Part shown: positions 17,165 through 25,781 of the stretch, one piece after another
Layout of the letters: each line of letters opens with the position of its first letter
Numbering within the stretch: position 1 is the stretch's first letter
From: Hoeflea_A sp039025395
Lineage (GTDB): Bacteria; Pseudomonadota; Alphaproteobacteria; Rhizobiales; Rhizobiaceae
Length of the DNA stretch: 64,000 nucleotides
NCBI GenBank assembly: GCA_039025395.1
Contig: JBCCOK010000028.1
Span: forward strand, 1-64,000
Direction of reading: 5' to 3'
Notes under the pieces: model-generated
What the model was told of the DNA's origin: nothing
The model's input: the letters and a program-made list of their open reading frames with translations, nothing else
Databases searched by the model: none
Translations under genes and position numbers: made by a program

Positions 17165-18103
17165 TTACGGTACCAGCCGCAACACAATTCGACCGATATT
17201 CCCGGGACGGTTCAGCGCGTCGATCGCCTCCTGAAAATCCGTGAAGCCGAATTCCTGGAACCGTGTTGCATCAAGCGACCCATTCGCTACCTGCTCGGAA
17301 AGACTGTCCAGAATTTTGCCATTCCCCCGGTCAACAAAGAGATAGCCAACCTTCTTTTTGCGAAGCAGGTTTCCGGCGAAAGAGGCAAGATGTTGCGTAG
17401 GGTCGGCCGGAATGAAGGTCCCCCGGGGCACCAGCAGGTGTTTGGCCTGTCCAAAGTAAAGCTTGTTTGAGAGATCCAGGATCGCATCAAATGCACCCGT
17501 CATTGTTTCAGTCTTCGTTTCCCGATAGTTCAATACTGTGTCCGCACCCAATGCCGCCATGCTTTCAAGTCCGTCGGGGCCGGACACCGCTGTGACCCTC
17601 ACACCCATGGATTTTGCGATCTGGATCGCGAAGATCCCGACCCCGCCGCTACCGCCGTTGATCAAGACGGACTGGCCCGATTTCAGTTTCGCCACATCGC
17701 GCAAAGCAACAAGGCTTGTCTGAGCGCCAAGCGGAAAGGCGGCCGCTTCGGCAAAGCTCATACAGCCGGGGATACGCGCAACATAGTCCTCGGGGATGCA
17801 GAGGATTTCCTGGTGGGTCTTTGGCCCCTTGATCAGGTGGGTGTATCCAAAGACGCGATCGCCTTTTTCAAATCTCGTGCTGTCCTCCATGACAGTTCCG
17901 GAAAACTCCAGACCGGTCCGGACCGGAGACTTCACGCGAAAGAGTTTCAGGAAAAAATCCTGCTTGCCCTCCGCGATCTCTAGGTCGGTCGGATTCAGGG
18001 ACGCGAAATGAACGCGGACCTTGACCTCTCCCTTGGCAAGGGTCGGCTGAGCCGCGTCAGAAACCAGATTCAGGGTCTTGTTCAGGTTTACGAGAGCTTT
18101 CAC
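17165..18103 (-). CDS. Quinone-oxidoreductase-type medium-chain dehydrogenase
   Basis: MDR-superfamily protein of about 312 residues without catalytic zinc ligands. The GroES-like N-terminal half holds GLEFSGTV around 65-72. The NADPH-binding motif INGGSGGVGIFAIQIAK is near 145, and the C-terminus IGRIVLRLVP is typical of zeta-crystallin/quinone oxidoreductases and enone reductases. I place the start at a GTG because GGAGG lies exactly 7 bp upstream; a further upstream ATG would overlap that site. It lies downstream of, and in the same direction as, the haloalkane dehalogenase (about 110 bp gap), so the two may share the TetR-controlled promoter. Confidence 0.88.
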   Translation of the reverse strand: MKALVNLNKTLNLVSDAAQPTLAKGEVKVRVHFASLNPTDLEIAEGKQDFFLKLFRVKSPVRTGLEFSGTVMEDSTRFEKGDRVFGYTHLIKGPKTHQEILCIPEDYVARIPGCMSFAEAAAFPLGAQTSLVALRDVAKLKSGQSVLINGGSGGVGIFAIQIAKSMGVRVTAVSGPDGLESMAALGADTVLNYRETKTETMTGAFDAILDLSNKLYFGQAKHLLVPRGTFIPADPTQHLASFAGNLLRKKKVGYLFVDRGNGKILDSLSEQVANGSLDATRFQEFGFTDFQEAIDALNRPGNIGRIVLRLVP

Positions 18104-18213
18104 ACAATCGCCTCCATGCATGGTTCAGTTGACCTGAATGTTCAGGATTCAATCCGTTCTATCGACCCGATCAGACTGGGGTTTCAGACCATGGGAGCAT
18201 GTCTGTTTCGTCC

Positions 18214-19122
18214 TCACAACCTGCTCAGGCCGAATTGCATCAATGCAGTCCTGGCGATCAGCGGCCCACCGGATTCCTGCACGAAATGACCGCCTTCATT
18301 GATCTCCAAAGGTTCGGGGCATCCCCGGATCACAGTCCGCATGAAGTTCATGACGTCCGGCCCTAACATCTTGTCCCGCATGCCTATCGCCATGAAGCTT
18401 TCACCGTCCCACGTCTCAGACCAAAACTGCGCGGCACGCTGGGACGTGGCGACCCCGGGCGCGTCCATCGTTGTGGCGATCAACCTGGGAAACACGCGAA
18501 CCCCGGCCTTGTAGCGCTGATCCGGGAAAGGTGCCGCATAGGCGGCCGCTTCCGCGTCATTGATGACCGGTTCGTACTTTTGCATGACGAATTCGACCGG
18601 AACGTCCGGGTTTGAGATGATATCCGTCTTCCATTCCTCGAATGCCGGACTGTTCACTGGCCCCGCCATCAGGCCGGTGTTCATGATCAACAGGCGGTTG
18701 AACCGGTCCGGCATTTCCATCGGTAGCGTCAGGCCGAGCACGCCACCCCAGTCCTGGCAAACCAAAGTGATGTTGCGAAGGTCCAGATGCCGGATGAAAG
18801 CCAGCATGTATTCCCGGTGAAAGTCGAACGAATAAACTGCGTCGTGGACCGGTTTGTCGGAGCGTCCGAAGCCCAGCCAGTCCGGGGCGATCACCCGGAC
18901 GCCGGCCGAAGCGAAGACAGGGATCATTTTCCGATAGAGATAACTCCAACTGGGCTCGCCATGCAGACAGAGAAAGACCTCGTCCGAAGATTGATCTCCT
19001 TCGTCGAGATAGTGACCCCTCAGGCCTTCGTAGCCAGGTAAAGTGTCGACGTAGCGAGGGGCAAAATCGAAACCATGCAGGTTTTCAAATCGTTCATCAG
19101 GAGTGCGGAGCGTATCGATCAT
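18214..19122 (-). CDS. Haloalkane dehalogenase, DhlA-like (HLD-I)
   Basis: Alpha/beta hydrolase of 302 residues that reads closely like Xanthobacter DhlA (1,2-dichloroethane dehalogenase) along its whole length. All five functional residues are present: nucleophile Asp124 and halide-binding Trp125 in VCQDWGG (same numbering as DhlA), Glu56 in LHGEPSW, cap Trp164, Asp250 in IGMRDKMLGPD and His279 in GGHFVQE. It should hydrolyse a haloalkane to alcohol plus halide in the cytoplasm. The cap is about ten residues shorter than in DhlA, before Trp164. I use the ATG at 19122, which matches the DhlA start; an upstream ATG (19149) lies inside the operator palindrome. Divergent from a TetR gene. Substrate range is not readable. 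Confidence 0.92.
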   Translation of the reverse strand: MIDTLRTPDERFENLHGFDFAPRYVDTLPGYEGLRGHYLDEGDQSSDEVFLCLHGEPSWSYLYRKMIPVFASAGVRVIAPDWLGFGRSDKPVHDAVYSFDFHREYMLAFIRHLDLRNITLVCQDWGGVLGLTLPMEMPDRFNRLLIMNTGLMAGPVNSPAFEEWKTDIISNPDVPVEFVMQKYEPVINDAEAAAYAAPFPDQRYKAGVRVFPRLIATTMDAPGVATSQRAAQFWSETWDGESFMAIGMRDKMLGPDVMNFMRTVIRGCPEPLEINEGGHFVQESGGPLIARTALMQFGLSRL

Positions 19123-19138
19123 TTCAATCCAGTCTCGC

Positions 19139-19189
19139 TTTTTGGTCATCTGACCAAAAATGATTAGGTCACTTGACCAAACAGGTCAA
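19139..19189. promoter_or_regulatory. Operator cluster between dehalogenase and TetR gene
   Basis: A perfect 22-bp palindrome (19139-19160: TTTTTGGTCA-TC-TGACCAAAAA) is followed by GGTCA-CT-TGACC (19167-19178) and a further GGTCAA half-site (19184-19189). Five GGTCA/TGACC half-sites thus lie in 51 bp of the divergent promoter. The first site sits 17-38 bp upstream of the dehalogenase ATG. This is the expected layout for TetR repression of both genes. Palindromes are seen directly; the binding protein is inferred. Confidence 0.7.
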
Positions 19190-19231
19190 CCCTTTATTCT
19201 GAAAATCGCCGATGAACGCGAAAGGACGTCA

Positions 19232-19822
19232 ATGGAAACTGTCGCAGCACAGCTTTCGGAGAAGGAGCTGATCATCCTCGATTGTGCGTTCGACCTGTTG
19301 AAAGAGACCGGCGATACGGGAATGACCATGCGCAAGATTGCCGAATGCGCGGGTATGCGGTTGAGCAATGTCCAATACTATTTCAAGTCGCGCGATGACG
19401 TGTTGAAGACAATGGCCACCAGATACTTCGATGCATGCACCCAAGAGGTTATGGAAGTGACGCGAATAAACCCGGTGTCAACGGTACGTGCGCGGGCGAA
19501 TCTTCTGATCCGGTCGGGTCTGGCGCATGGCGATCACCTCTCGGACATGTGCCGCATCTTCCGTGAGCTTTGGGCAATCTCGTCGCGAAATGAAACGATC
19601 CGAGACCATATGGCTGAGTATTACCGCAACTTCACGTCGCTGATCGCTGACTTCATTCTCGGTCAGACAGCAGGTCCGAAGGTTCGGGATCAGATCGGCA
19701 CCCTACTTGTCCCATTCTTTGAGGGATACTCGGTAACGGCACAGTCGACGCCACTGAGCACACAACAGACTGCCGATATGCTGACCGACATAACGATGTT
19801 GATTGTGGAGAAGGATCTATAG
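19232..19822 (+). CDS. TetR-family transcriptional regulator
   Basis: About 196 residues. The N-terminal TetR helix-turn-helix spans about residues 12-55 (ILDCAFDLLKETGDTGMTMR, then IAECAGMRLSNVQYYFKSRDDVL). The C-terminal ligand and dimer domain is all helical and unassigned. The chosen ATG has AAAGGA about 6 bp upstream; a longer frame begins inside the operator cluster and is unlikely. It is divergent from the DhlA-like dehalogenase, so it is the probable regulator of dehalogenase and quinone oxidoreductase, responding perhaps to a halogenated substrate or product. That is inference from position. Confidence 0.9.
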   Translation: METVAAQLSEKELIILDCAFDLLKETGDTGMTMRKIAECAGMRLSNVQYYFKSRDDVLKTMATRYFDACTQEVMEVTRINPVSTVRARANLLIRSGLAHGDHLSDMCRIFRELWAISSRNETIRDHMAEYYRNFTSLIADFILGQTAGPKVRDQIGTLLVPFFEGYSVTAQSTPLSTQQTADMLTDITMLIVEKDL

Positions 19823-19989
19823 GTCGGCTTGAACGCAGCGATGCAATGCGATCAGTCAACTCATACCCGCTTTACACGCAAGGCCGACGGTTATCATTGA
19901 ATTTGTTGCGGCTTATCATTTTGCAATGCCGTGATGGGCAGCTTGGAACACAACGCGCTCATTCGTGGGGGCGCGGGGAACGACCGGTT

Positions 19990-20943
19990 TCAGTCACCAA
20001 TGGCCGCTGTATATGGTATCGGCGCAGGTTTGTGAACGGCCACGCCGATCATGACGAGGGCGACGCCAAAGACATCCACTGCACTCGGAATCTGACGTAG
20101 CACAATCACGCCGATGATCGTGGCGGTCGCGGGCAGAAGAGCGAGAAGGAAGGCGAAGCTGGCCCGTGGCAGACGGGCCATCGCGAGCTGATCGCAGACA
20201 TAGGGGATGACGGAGGAGCAGATGCCAACCCCAATCCCGGCCAACACCAGAAGCGGTGCCCCGAAGGCGTCGAGAGCTTGCAAGAACCCGATGGGCATCA
20301 CGAAGATAAAGGCCGCTGTCATAGCTGCGCCCAGCCGCTCAACTCCGCCCGAAGCGCCGCCTTCGGAAATCTTGTGGCCAAGGATGATGTACAGGACAAA
20401 CAGAGACCCGTTCAGCACCGCCCAGAACAGGCCCAGAAGATCAGACGTCAGGGCGGGTCCATCGGCAGCCAGAAGCGACGGTACGTCGATCAGAAGAGCC
20501 ACACCGATGATGGCAAAGGCGAAGGCCAGATAGTTGCGCCCTGTGCGCAGGCCCCAAAGCGCGATTGCGATGGTGCCGACAAACTCAATTGCGGCGACCA
20601 GTGAAATTGGCAGCCGGTCGAGGGCCAGATAGAAGGCGCTGTTCATCACGGCGAGGCAGCCCCCGAGCGCAAGAAGAAGCAGGCGCTCGCGGGGCGTCGA
20701 CTTCTTGAACGTGCGCCAGGGTTTCGTGATTGGTGCGAAGACCAGAGCAGCTGAGGTGATGCGGAACCATGCAACGCCAAGAACCCCCACAACCGGGAAC
20801 AGCAGAACCGCGAAAGCCGGTCCGAGATAGTGGAAAACGGCGGAGACGCCGAACCACGCGTGAGGCGGAACTGCATCCGACATGCGCGTCATGGTTCCCG
20901 TTGGCGCGATGGGACTGAGATTTGAGGGGACTTGATTTGACAT
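19990..20943 (-). CDS. EamA/RhtA-type amino-acid exporter (DMT superfamily)
   Basis: About 317 residues with ten predicted membrane segments in two EamA halves. AVLLFPVVGVLGVAWFRI and LPISLVAAIEFVGTIAIAL in the first half resemble RhtA, the threonine/homoserine exporter, and IPYVCDQLAMARLPRASFAF matches the second-half signature. Predicted role is export of an amino acid or analogue across the inner membrane. The ATG at 20943 is chosen because further upstream codons run into the divergent Lrp-type gene. The pairing with an Lrp/AsnC regulator supports an amino-acid substrate. Confidence 0.88.
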   Translation of the reverse strand: MSNQVPSNLSPIAPTGTMTRMSDAVPPHAWFGVSAVFHYLGPAFAVLLFPVVGVLGVAWFRITSAALVFAPITKPWRTFKKSTPRERLLLLALGGCLAVMNSAFYLALDRLPISLVAAIEFVGTIAIALWGLRTGRNYLAFAFAIIGVALLIDVPSLLAADGPALTSDLLGLFWAVLNGSLFVLYIILGHKISEGGASGGVERLGAAMTAAFIFVMPIGFLQALDAFGAPLLVLAGIGVGICSSVIPYVCDQLAMARLPRASFAFLLALLPATATIIGVIVLRQIPSAVDVFGVALVMIGVAVHKPAPIPYTAAIGD

Positions 20944-20954
20944 GGTGGCATAAT

Positions 20955-20974
20955 GCAAGGTGTACACGGCTTGC
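20955..20974. promoter_or_regulatory. Candidate Lrp-type operator
   Basis: GCAAG and CTTGC arms flank a core containing the perfect palindrome GTGTACAC (20960-20967). The site lies between the exporter and the Lrp/AsnC regulator start codons and is nearly symmetrical. The role is inferred from location only. Confidence 0.35.
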
Positions 20975-21017
20975 GATATGGAGATCAGATATTTCAGTGT
21001 CCAAATTGAGTGCAGGA

Positions 21018-21494
21018 ATGAAGGAAGAAAAAACTCCAAACCTTCGATCCGAAGGAACTGGCCTTGACCGCATCGACGCCAAGATTCTCCGGGAGCTTTG
21101 TACCGATGCACGCATTCCCCGTGCAGAACTGTCCCGCCGCGTTGGTCTTTCAGCGCCGAGCGTGGCCGACCGTGTACGGCGTCTTGAGGATATCGGCATC
21201 ATCACCGGATACGGGGCACGCATCGACCCGGCCCGGCTTGGCTATGGCCTCACGATTCTGATCCGCGCAAGGCCACTGCCGGGTCAGATGAAGAACATGA
21301 TTGAGGCGATCCAGGAGACTCCCCAGATCGTGGCATGTGATCGCGTTTCTGGAGAAGATTGCTTCGTAGCCCGCGCTCATGTCCGGGATGTGGCCGAAAT
21401 GGAAGCGGTGATTGATCGGATCGTCCCCTTCGGTGCAACGAATTCGTCTATTGTTCAGTCGTCACCCGTCGAACAGCGGCTGGTCGAACTCTAG
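21018..21494 (+). CDS. Lrp/AsnC-family transcriptional regulator
   Basis: About 158 residues. An N-terminal helix-turn-helix (LDRIDAKILRELCTDARIPR, then VGLSAPSVADRVRRLEDIGI) is followed by a C-terminal RAM/ACT-like sensor domain (about 75-150, containing DRVSGEDCFVARAHV). Lrp-type proteins sense amino acids. The divergent RhtA-like exporter is the likely target. The start is an ATG with AGGA immediately upstream, which is rather close, so the start is not certain. Confidence 0.9.
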   Translation: MKEEKTPNLRSEGTGLDRIDAKILRELCTDARIPRAELSRRVGLSAPSVADRVRRLEDIGIITGYGARIDPARLGYGLTILIRARPLPGQMKNMIEAIQETPQIVACDRVSGEDCFVARAHVRDVAEMEAVIDRIVPFGATNSSIVQSSPVEQRLVEL

Positions 21495-21646
21495 GTTCAA
21501 GCAAGAGCGGACATTGATCCAACGGCTGCTAAGTCCTGCGGATTCCATCGATTGCCGCAACATAATAAGCGGACGTGCAGGCGCACACCGCATTTTCATG
21601 GTGTCCGGGCCGTTCATTGGGCCTGGCAGCCAAACTGAGCCCTTTA

Positions 21647-22588
21647 TCAAAACACAGACCAGTTTAACCTGAGCACCACTTCTTCAAGCGCTTTGAGTGC
21701 AAGGACGGAATTGCCTTTGTCATCCAGCCCTGGACTCCACGCCACAACGGAGCCGCGACCCGGCGCAACGGCGACAATTCCGCCTCCGACTCCACTTTTG
21801 CAGGGCAAACCGACGCGGAATGCGACTTCACCGGACGCGTCGTAGCAGCCACAAGTCATCATCAGTGCATTGATGCGGCGCGCGCGTTCCGGTGATACTC
21901 TTGCTTCCCCGTCTGCGGTACCTTTTCCGCGGGCAGCCAGGAACCGGGTCGCCATGGCAAGCTGACTGCAACTCATGGCAATGCTGCACTGGCGGAAGTA
22001 GTGTTCCGTGACCATGGCCGGATCACCTTCGATATTGCCTTCGGCCAGCATGAAGAATGCCAAGGCCCTGTTCCTGTTTCCTGTGGCAACCTCAGATGCA
22101 TAAACCGCTTCATCGACTGAAATTTCGGGGTCTTCGGCCAGCCTACGGCAAAGATCGAGGACGGGGTGCACTTTCTTCGCATTGTCCGCATTCTGCAAAA
22201 TGACGTCTGAGACAACAATTGCGCCAGGGTTGATGAAAGGATTCCTGGGCTTGCCGCGCTCAAACTCAAGTTGGACAATCGAGTTGAAAGGGTCACCGGA
22301 CGGTTCACGCCCGACACGGCGCCAAAGTTTGGCGCCCACAAGGTCGAGCGCCACCACCAGCCCGAATACTTTTGAGATACTCTGAATCGAGAACGACAGA
22401 TCGGCATCACCGGCCACAAGTGGCGGCCCATCCAGGGGCGCTACTGCGATCCCAAAGTGGTTCAGTGAGACGTTGGCCAATTCCGGAATATAGTTTGCTA
22501 CCTCTCCCCGGTCCATTTCACCGGCCATGCGATCGGCGATTTCGTCGAGGAGGGATAGGATCTCGGTGCGATCAAGCGCGTACGGCAT
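21647..22588 (-). CDS. glsA: Glutaminase (serine-dependent beta-lactamase-like fold)
   Basis: Glutaminase of 313 residues, hydrolysing L-glutamine to glutamate and ammonia in the cytoplasm. FSIQSISKVF carries the Ser70-x2-Lys73 catalytic pair, and GKPRNPFINPGAIVVSD, EVATGNRNRALAFFM, CSQLAMATRFLAARG and the ending KSGVGGGIVAVAPGR are all family signatures in the right order and spacing. Length is normal for the GlsA family. It is a single gene, followed by the IS1111-type element on one side and convergent to the Lrp gene on the other. Confidence 0.95.
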   Translation of the reverse strand: MPYALDRTEILSLLDEIADRMAGEMDRGEVANYIPELANVSLNHFGIAVAPLDGPPLVAGDADLSFSIQSISKVFGLVVALDLVGAKLWRRVGREPSGDPFNSIVQLEFERGKPRNPFINPGAIVVSDVILQNADNAKKVHPVLDLCRRLAEDPEISVDEAVYASEVATGNRNRALAFFMLAEGNIEGDPAMVTEHYFRQCSIAMSCSQLAMATRFLAARGKGTADGEARVSPERARRINALMMTCGCYDASGEVAFRVGLPCKSGVGGGIVAVAPGRGSVVAWSPGLDDKGNSVLALKALEEVVLRLNWSVF

Positions 22589-22783
22589 TTGCGTTTTCCA
22601 TTTCTTCGGAAATGCCCTCTGTCGGGCCGTCTCGATTTTCTACCTCAAACCCACGGGTCGTTGTAGAGTTCATAGGAGGACGCGCTACCGAGATCCGGAA
22701 GGTCCCCATTCAAGCAGTAGAGTGCGCAGATGCTCACGATAGATGAGGTAACCTCCGCATTGTCCTGTGTGGATGGCTCCTGC

Positions 22784-23010
22784 TTTGCAAGACCTTTTTT
22801 GCTGTGATTTTGGTTTTGTCAGATGCGGTCTTGTGTCCGGCCTGTTGTCGCAGCGTACGTAGCCGCTGGCCCTGATGGTTTCCACAAACCAAGTCCCAAC
22901 CTGCATATCGAACAGCATACGTTCAGGACAAAGCACGGGGTGTCTTGGTTCTGGGGCTGACAAAGTTCCATCACTTCATGGGTCTTGCTGTCTGCTTGGT
23001 TGAGCTTGGC
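22784..23010 (-). ncRNA. Probable bridge/seek RNA region of the IS1111-type element
   Basis: This 227-bp non-coding 3' end lies between the transposase stop and the inverted repeat. IS1111-type elements encode their target-choosing RNA in this end, so the guide RNA should lie here. I can see the unoccupied space but did not fold it or find the guide loops, so this is inference from family knowledge. Confidence 0.45.
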
Positions 23011-24030
23011 TCAGATCGTTCTGACTTGGTAGGTCTCATTGCGTGTCAGGACCGCCCATACCATGCGAGCCGTTTTGTTCGCCATGGCGAGCGCCGCCAC
23101 CTTTCCCGGCTTTCGCACCAGGATATCGGCAAACCATGGATCATACCGCTCGGGGTTCTGGATGATCTGGCGCATTCGCGACATCATGCCGATGACCAGC
23201 AATCGGCGAATGTACTGATCACCCATTTTCGAGATGCGCCCCAGCCGTTCCTTGCCGCCGCTGGAACGGTTCAATGGTGTCAAGCCGAGCCAGGCGGCAA
23301 ACGCACGTCCATTGTCAAACTGTCTGCCGCTGCCCACCGTGGCCACGATGGCGGACGCCGTGATCGGGCCGACACCCGGGATCGTCTGCAAGAGGGCGAC
23401 CCGCTCCTCGCGCTGGGCTGCCCGGGTCAAGGCACGGGTGTAGCCTGCAATCTTTCCATGCAAAAAGAGCAGTTGCTCACACAGTTCGGCGATGACCGCA
23501 TCAGCCACGTCTGGCAGGTCCGGACGATCACCATCGAGCATGCGCTCTGCAAATCAAGTGGCGTGACCAACGCCCTGCGCAAAGACGATCCCGAACTCCG
23601 CCAGTTGGCCGCGCAGCATATTGATCGTCTGTGTGCGCTGTCGAACAACAAGATCCCGGGTCCGGTGCAACGCTGGGATCGCTTGCTGTTCAGGCGTCTT
23701 GATCTCCTCAAACCGCATCGTTGGCCGCGTGACAGCTTCGCAAATCGCTGCCGCATCCGCTGCATCGGATTTGCCGCGCTTGACGTAGGGCTTCACGTAA
23801 ACAGGCGGGATCAGTTTCACGTCATGACCCAACTTGAGCAGCTCTCGTGCCCAATAGTGGCTGGTGCTGCAGGCTTCGATGCCGATCAGCCAAGGATCAA
23901 GGCGTTCAAAAAAAGCCAGCACCTGGGAGCGTCGAAGGGCTCGGTTGAATGCGACCTTGCCGCAGTCCGTAACACCATGAACCTGAAAAACGTTCTTGGC
24001 CAAATCCAGGCCGATTTTTGTAACATGCAT
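23011..24030 (-). pseudogene. IS110-family DEDD transposase interrupted by an in-frame TGA
   Basis: Read through one stop codon, this is a normal-length (about 339-residue) IS110/IS1111 transposase. The N-terminal RuvC-like DEDD domain shows IGLDLAKNVFQVHG, GIEACSTSHYW and KRGKSDAADAAAICEAV. The C-terminal Tnp20 domain shows LLQTIPGVGPITASAIVATV and FAAWLGLTPLNRSSGGK, where the conserved serine lies. A TGA at 23554-23556, after residue 158, separates the halves in the same frame; no base is lost. The rest is intact, so the inactivation looks recent. An internal start after the stop could make only the C-terminal domain. Confidence 0.88.
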
Positions 24031-24258
24031 TGGGTGGCTCCTCTCCTGAGCAGTTTATGACACCTGCAGTATGGCGCATCGTGACGCCGACGGGTGCAGG
24101 AGCCATCCAACCCATCTGCTTAGCCGACATTTACTCGCTTGTGACTGTTCTACCTTGCTGCAATTCGGCTGAGGCCCGATGTGAGTACATTTAGACCGAT
24201 GAAGCAGCATTTAGGAATGTTGGCTCTCGCGGTGAAGGTGAAGAGACAACCGGTTTCA

Positions 24259-24822
24259 CTATTGCCTCGCGTTATGCTCATGCGCGAGAATCCCCATGAT
24301 CCAATCATCGTGCCAAGCGCCGCCAATCCAGGCGGCTTCGCGTTCCGTCCCCTCGTGAACAAAGCCGCAAGATGCGTAGCAGCGTATGGCGCGCCTGTTG
24401 AATGACAAGACACGCAGGTCGACTCGATGAAGCCCCATTTCTATGAATGCATGATCCAGGGTAAGGCCAATGGCTTTGCGTCCGATACCACGCCCAAGAT
24501 GCGCTTCGGGGAACAGCCCTATTGCAAGGCGCGCACGTTTGTCTGCCGCATCCAAACTGTGCAACCTCACATGCCCGACCGGATCGTTATCGCAGACGAT
24601 AATCTTGGCAAACCGGTGGCCGCGCAACCACTCAAGCCAACGCTTTGATCGATCCAGATTTGGAGCCGGCAGGTCGGTTGTTTCGCCACCGAGCATGTGC
24701 ACGATTTCGGCTACAGGCGGGTAAGAAAAGTGCACCTGCGCATCGTCATCGATAGGGTCCCGCAATTCTACCGGGCAGCCGGTATTTTTCGCATTCAACG
24801 ACCGTACCCCAAACAGGAACAT
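24259..24822 (-). CDS. GNAT-family N-acetyltransferase (RimJ/RimL type)
   Basis: About 187 residues. The acetyl-CoA-binding motif A region reads LAIGLFPEAHLGRGIGRKAIG (Arg/Gln-x-x-Gly-x-Gly/Ala as GRGIGRKA, about residues 110-122). HRVDLRVLSFNRRAIRCYASCGFVHEG follows, the conserved strand and Tyr region of RimJ/RimL-type enzymes that acetylate protein N-termini or small amines. The ending EAAWIGGAWHDDWIMGIL is also typical. It lies alone just outside the IS1111-type element. The substrate is unknown. Confidence 0.88.
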   Translation of the reverse strand: MFLFGVRSLNAKNTGCPVELRDPIDDDAQVHFSYPPVAEIVHMLGGETTDLPAPNLDRSKRWLEWLRGHRFAKIIVCDNDPVGHVRLHSLDAADKRARLAIGLFPEAHLGRGIGRKAIGLTLDHAFIEMGLHRVDLRVLSFNRRAIRCYASCGFVHEGTEREAAWIGGAWHDDWIMGILAHEHNARQ

Positions 24823-25075
24823 TCAAACGTTATCAGTTGTTAACTCGAACTCAAATAAGAAACGAACCATGGCGCAACCGCACTGAAAGGCGATGTGTTC
24901 CGCATAATCGACCTTCGGCATCGAGACTTATGCCATGGTAAATCATGCGGCGATGCGAAGGTCGCAATACAGTGCTTGGCTGCTCTTCGAAACTGCTTTC
25001 AGGAGCGGCAAGTTTCTGAATTTGCTTCGACCTAGGCGAGCATGTCTGCTTCGACCCCGCTAACGATTTCCTGTA

Positions 25076-25366
25076 TCATGAATAGGCTTTACGGCAGGTC
25101 GGGCCGGGTAGGGCATTACGGCCAAAGCGACTCTTTTTGCGTGCTTTGTGCACTTGACGCTCACATTCCGCTTGCGCTCGTTTACATGCAGTGCGTTCCG
25201 TTTTGTGTCTGGCAAGTCCAGAGATGCTGCGCCCAGCGCTGTCTTCCGCATAGTATTTACAACGGTGGGGTGACCCGGCATCCGCATGGGTTACAAATCC
25301 ATCGATAGAAAAGCTGGATACAACGATCCCGGCAGCGGCGAGGAGTGGCGTAAACCTGCGTTTCAT
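25076..25366 (-). CDS. Small secreted Cys-containing basic protein, unknown function
   Basis: A 96-residue protein with a clear signal peptide (MKRRFTPLLAAAGIVVSSFS, likely cleavage near residues 28-31 after THADA). The mature part is basic and has four cysteines (CKYYAEDSAGRSISG, TACKRAQAECERQ and a final TCRKAYS), probably two disulfides in the periplasm or outside. The pattern resembles small uncharacterised rhizobial exported proteins. It stands alone with no operon partner. Confidence 0.65.
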   Translation of the reverse strand: MKRRFTPLLAAAGIVVSSFSIDGFVTHADAGSPHRCKYYAEDSAGRSISGLARHKTERTACKRAQAECERQVHKARKKSRFGRNALPGPTCRKAYS

Positions 25367-25781
25367 TTCGATCTCCCTACGAAAGTCAGGCTGGCACCCA
25401 GATTGACTGGTTTCTGGGACCCGGCTGAACAGCGCTGACAGGATCTGTCAGCGGTAAGGAAAATGCGGTGGCGACGTATCAACAATAGGTCGCAGACTGT
25501 TTCAATCGTATGGATGATACCCAAGCGGAATCTTGAGCGTGAATGCCTGGCGTGTCTTCATGATCAGGCGTTTGAAAACGGCATTGTCACCGACCAGCGC
25601 AATCTTAAGACGTTTCTGTTTGTTTCTTCTGATCGCTCTTGTGAAGAAATGGACCTGGGCCGCTCGTCGCACTTCAGCAATAAACCAGCCCATCCTGCCA
25701 CACGAGGCGCAACTGATCCGTCATTACAAAAAAGGGTGCTGGCGATTTCAGTTATTGAGAGCCAAGCCATCTGTCCGGCCG
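25367..25781. other. Gene-free interval
   Basis: About 415 bp between the small secreted protein's start and the end of the GntR gene. Several overlapping frames are open but show no domain, signal peptide or plausible ribosome binding site. The promoter of the small secreted protein must lie at its left end. Nothing else is recognised. Confidence 0.45.

Larger units (their letters stand above)
22770..24109 (-). mobile_element. IS110-family (IS1111-type) insertion sequence, about 1.34 kb
   Basis: Bounded by a perfect 14-bp inverted repeat: TGGATGGCTCCTGC at 22770-22783 and its reverse complement at 24096-24109. Between them lies one IS110-type transposase on the minus strand. The short 5' flank (about 79 bp) and longer 3' non-coding flank (about 240 bp), with subterminal inverted repeats, fit the IS1111 subgroup rather than the IS110 subgroup. 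In IS1111-type elements the true tips lie a few bases outside the repeats, so the exact ends are uncertain. No target duplication is expected. Confidence 0.85.

Noticed and set aside
23541..23556. Recoding of the transposase TGA as selenocysteine
   Set aside because: No transposase of this family uses it at this place, I see no SECIS-like hairpin after it, and the position is not a redox site. A point mutation is simpler.
22945..24060. A long open plus-strand frame of over 370 codons across the IS1111-type element
   Set aside because: It is the antisense of the transposase, which has clear DEDD and C-terminal motifs on the minus strand. The plus-strand translation shows no family features.
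25076..25366. Plus-strand frame opposite the small secreted protein
   Set aside because: The minus strand has a clear signal peptide and paired cysteines. The plus-strand frame shows neither a ribosome binding site nor a domain.
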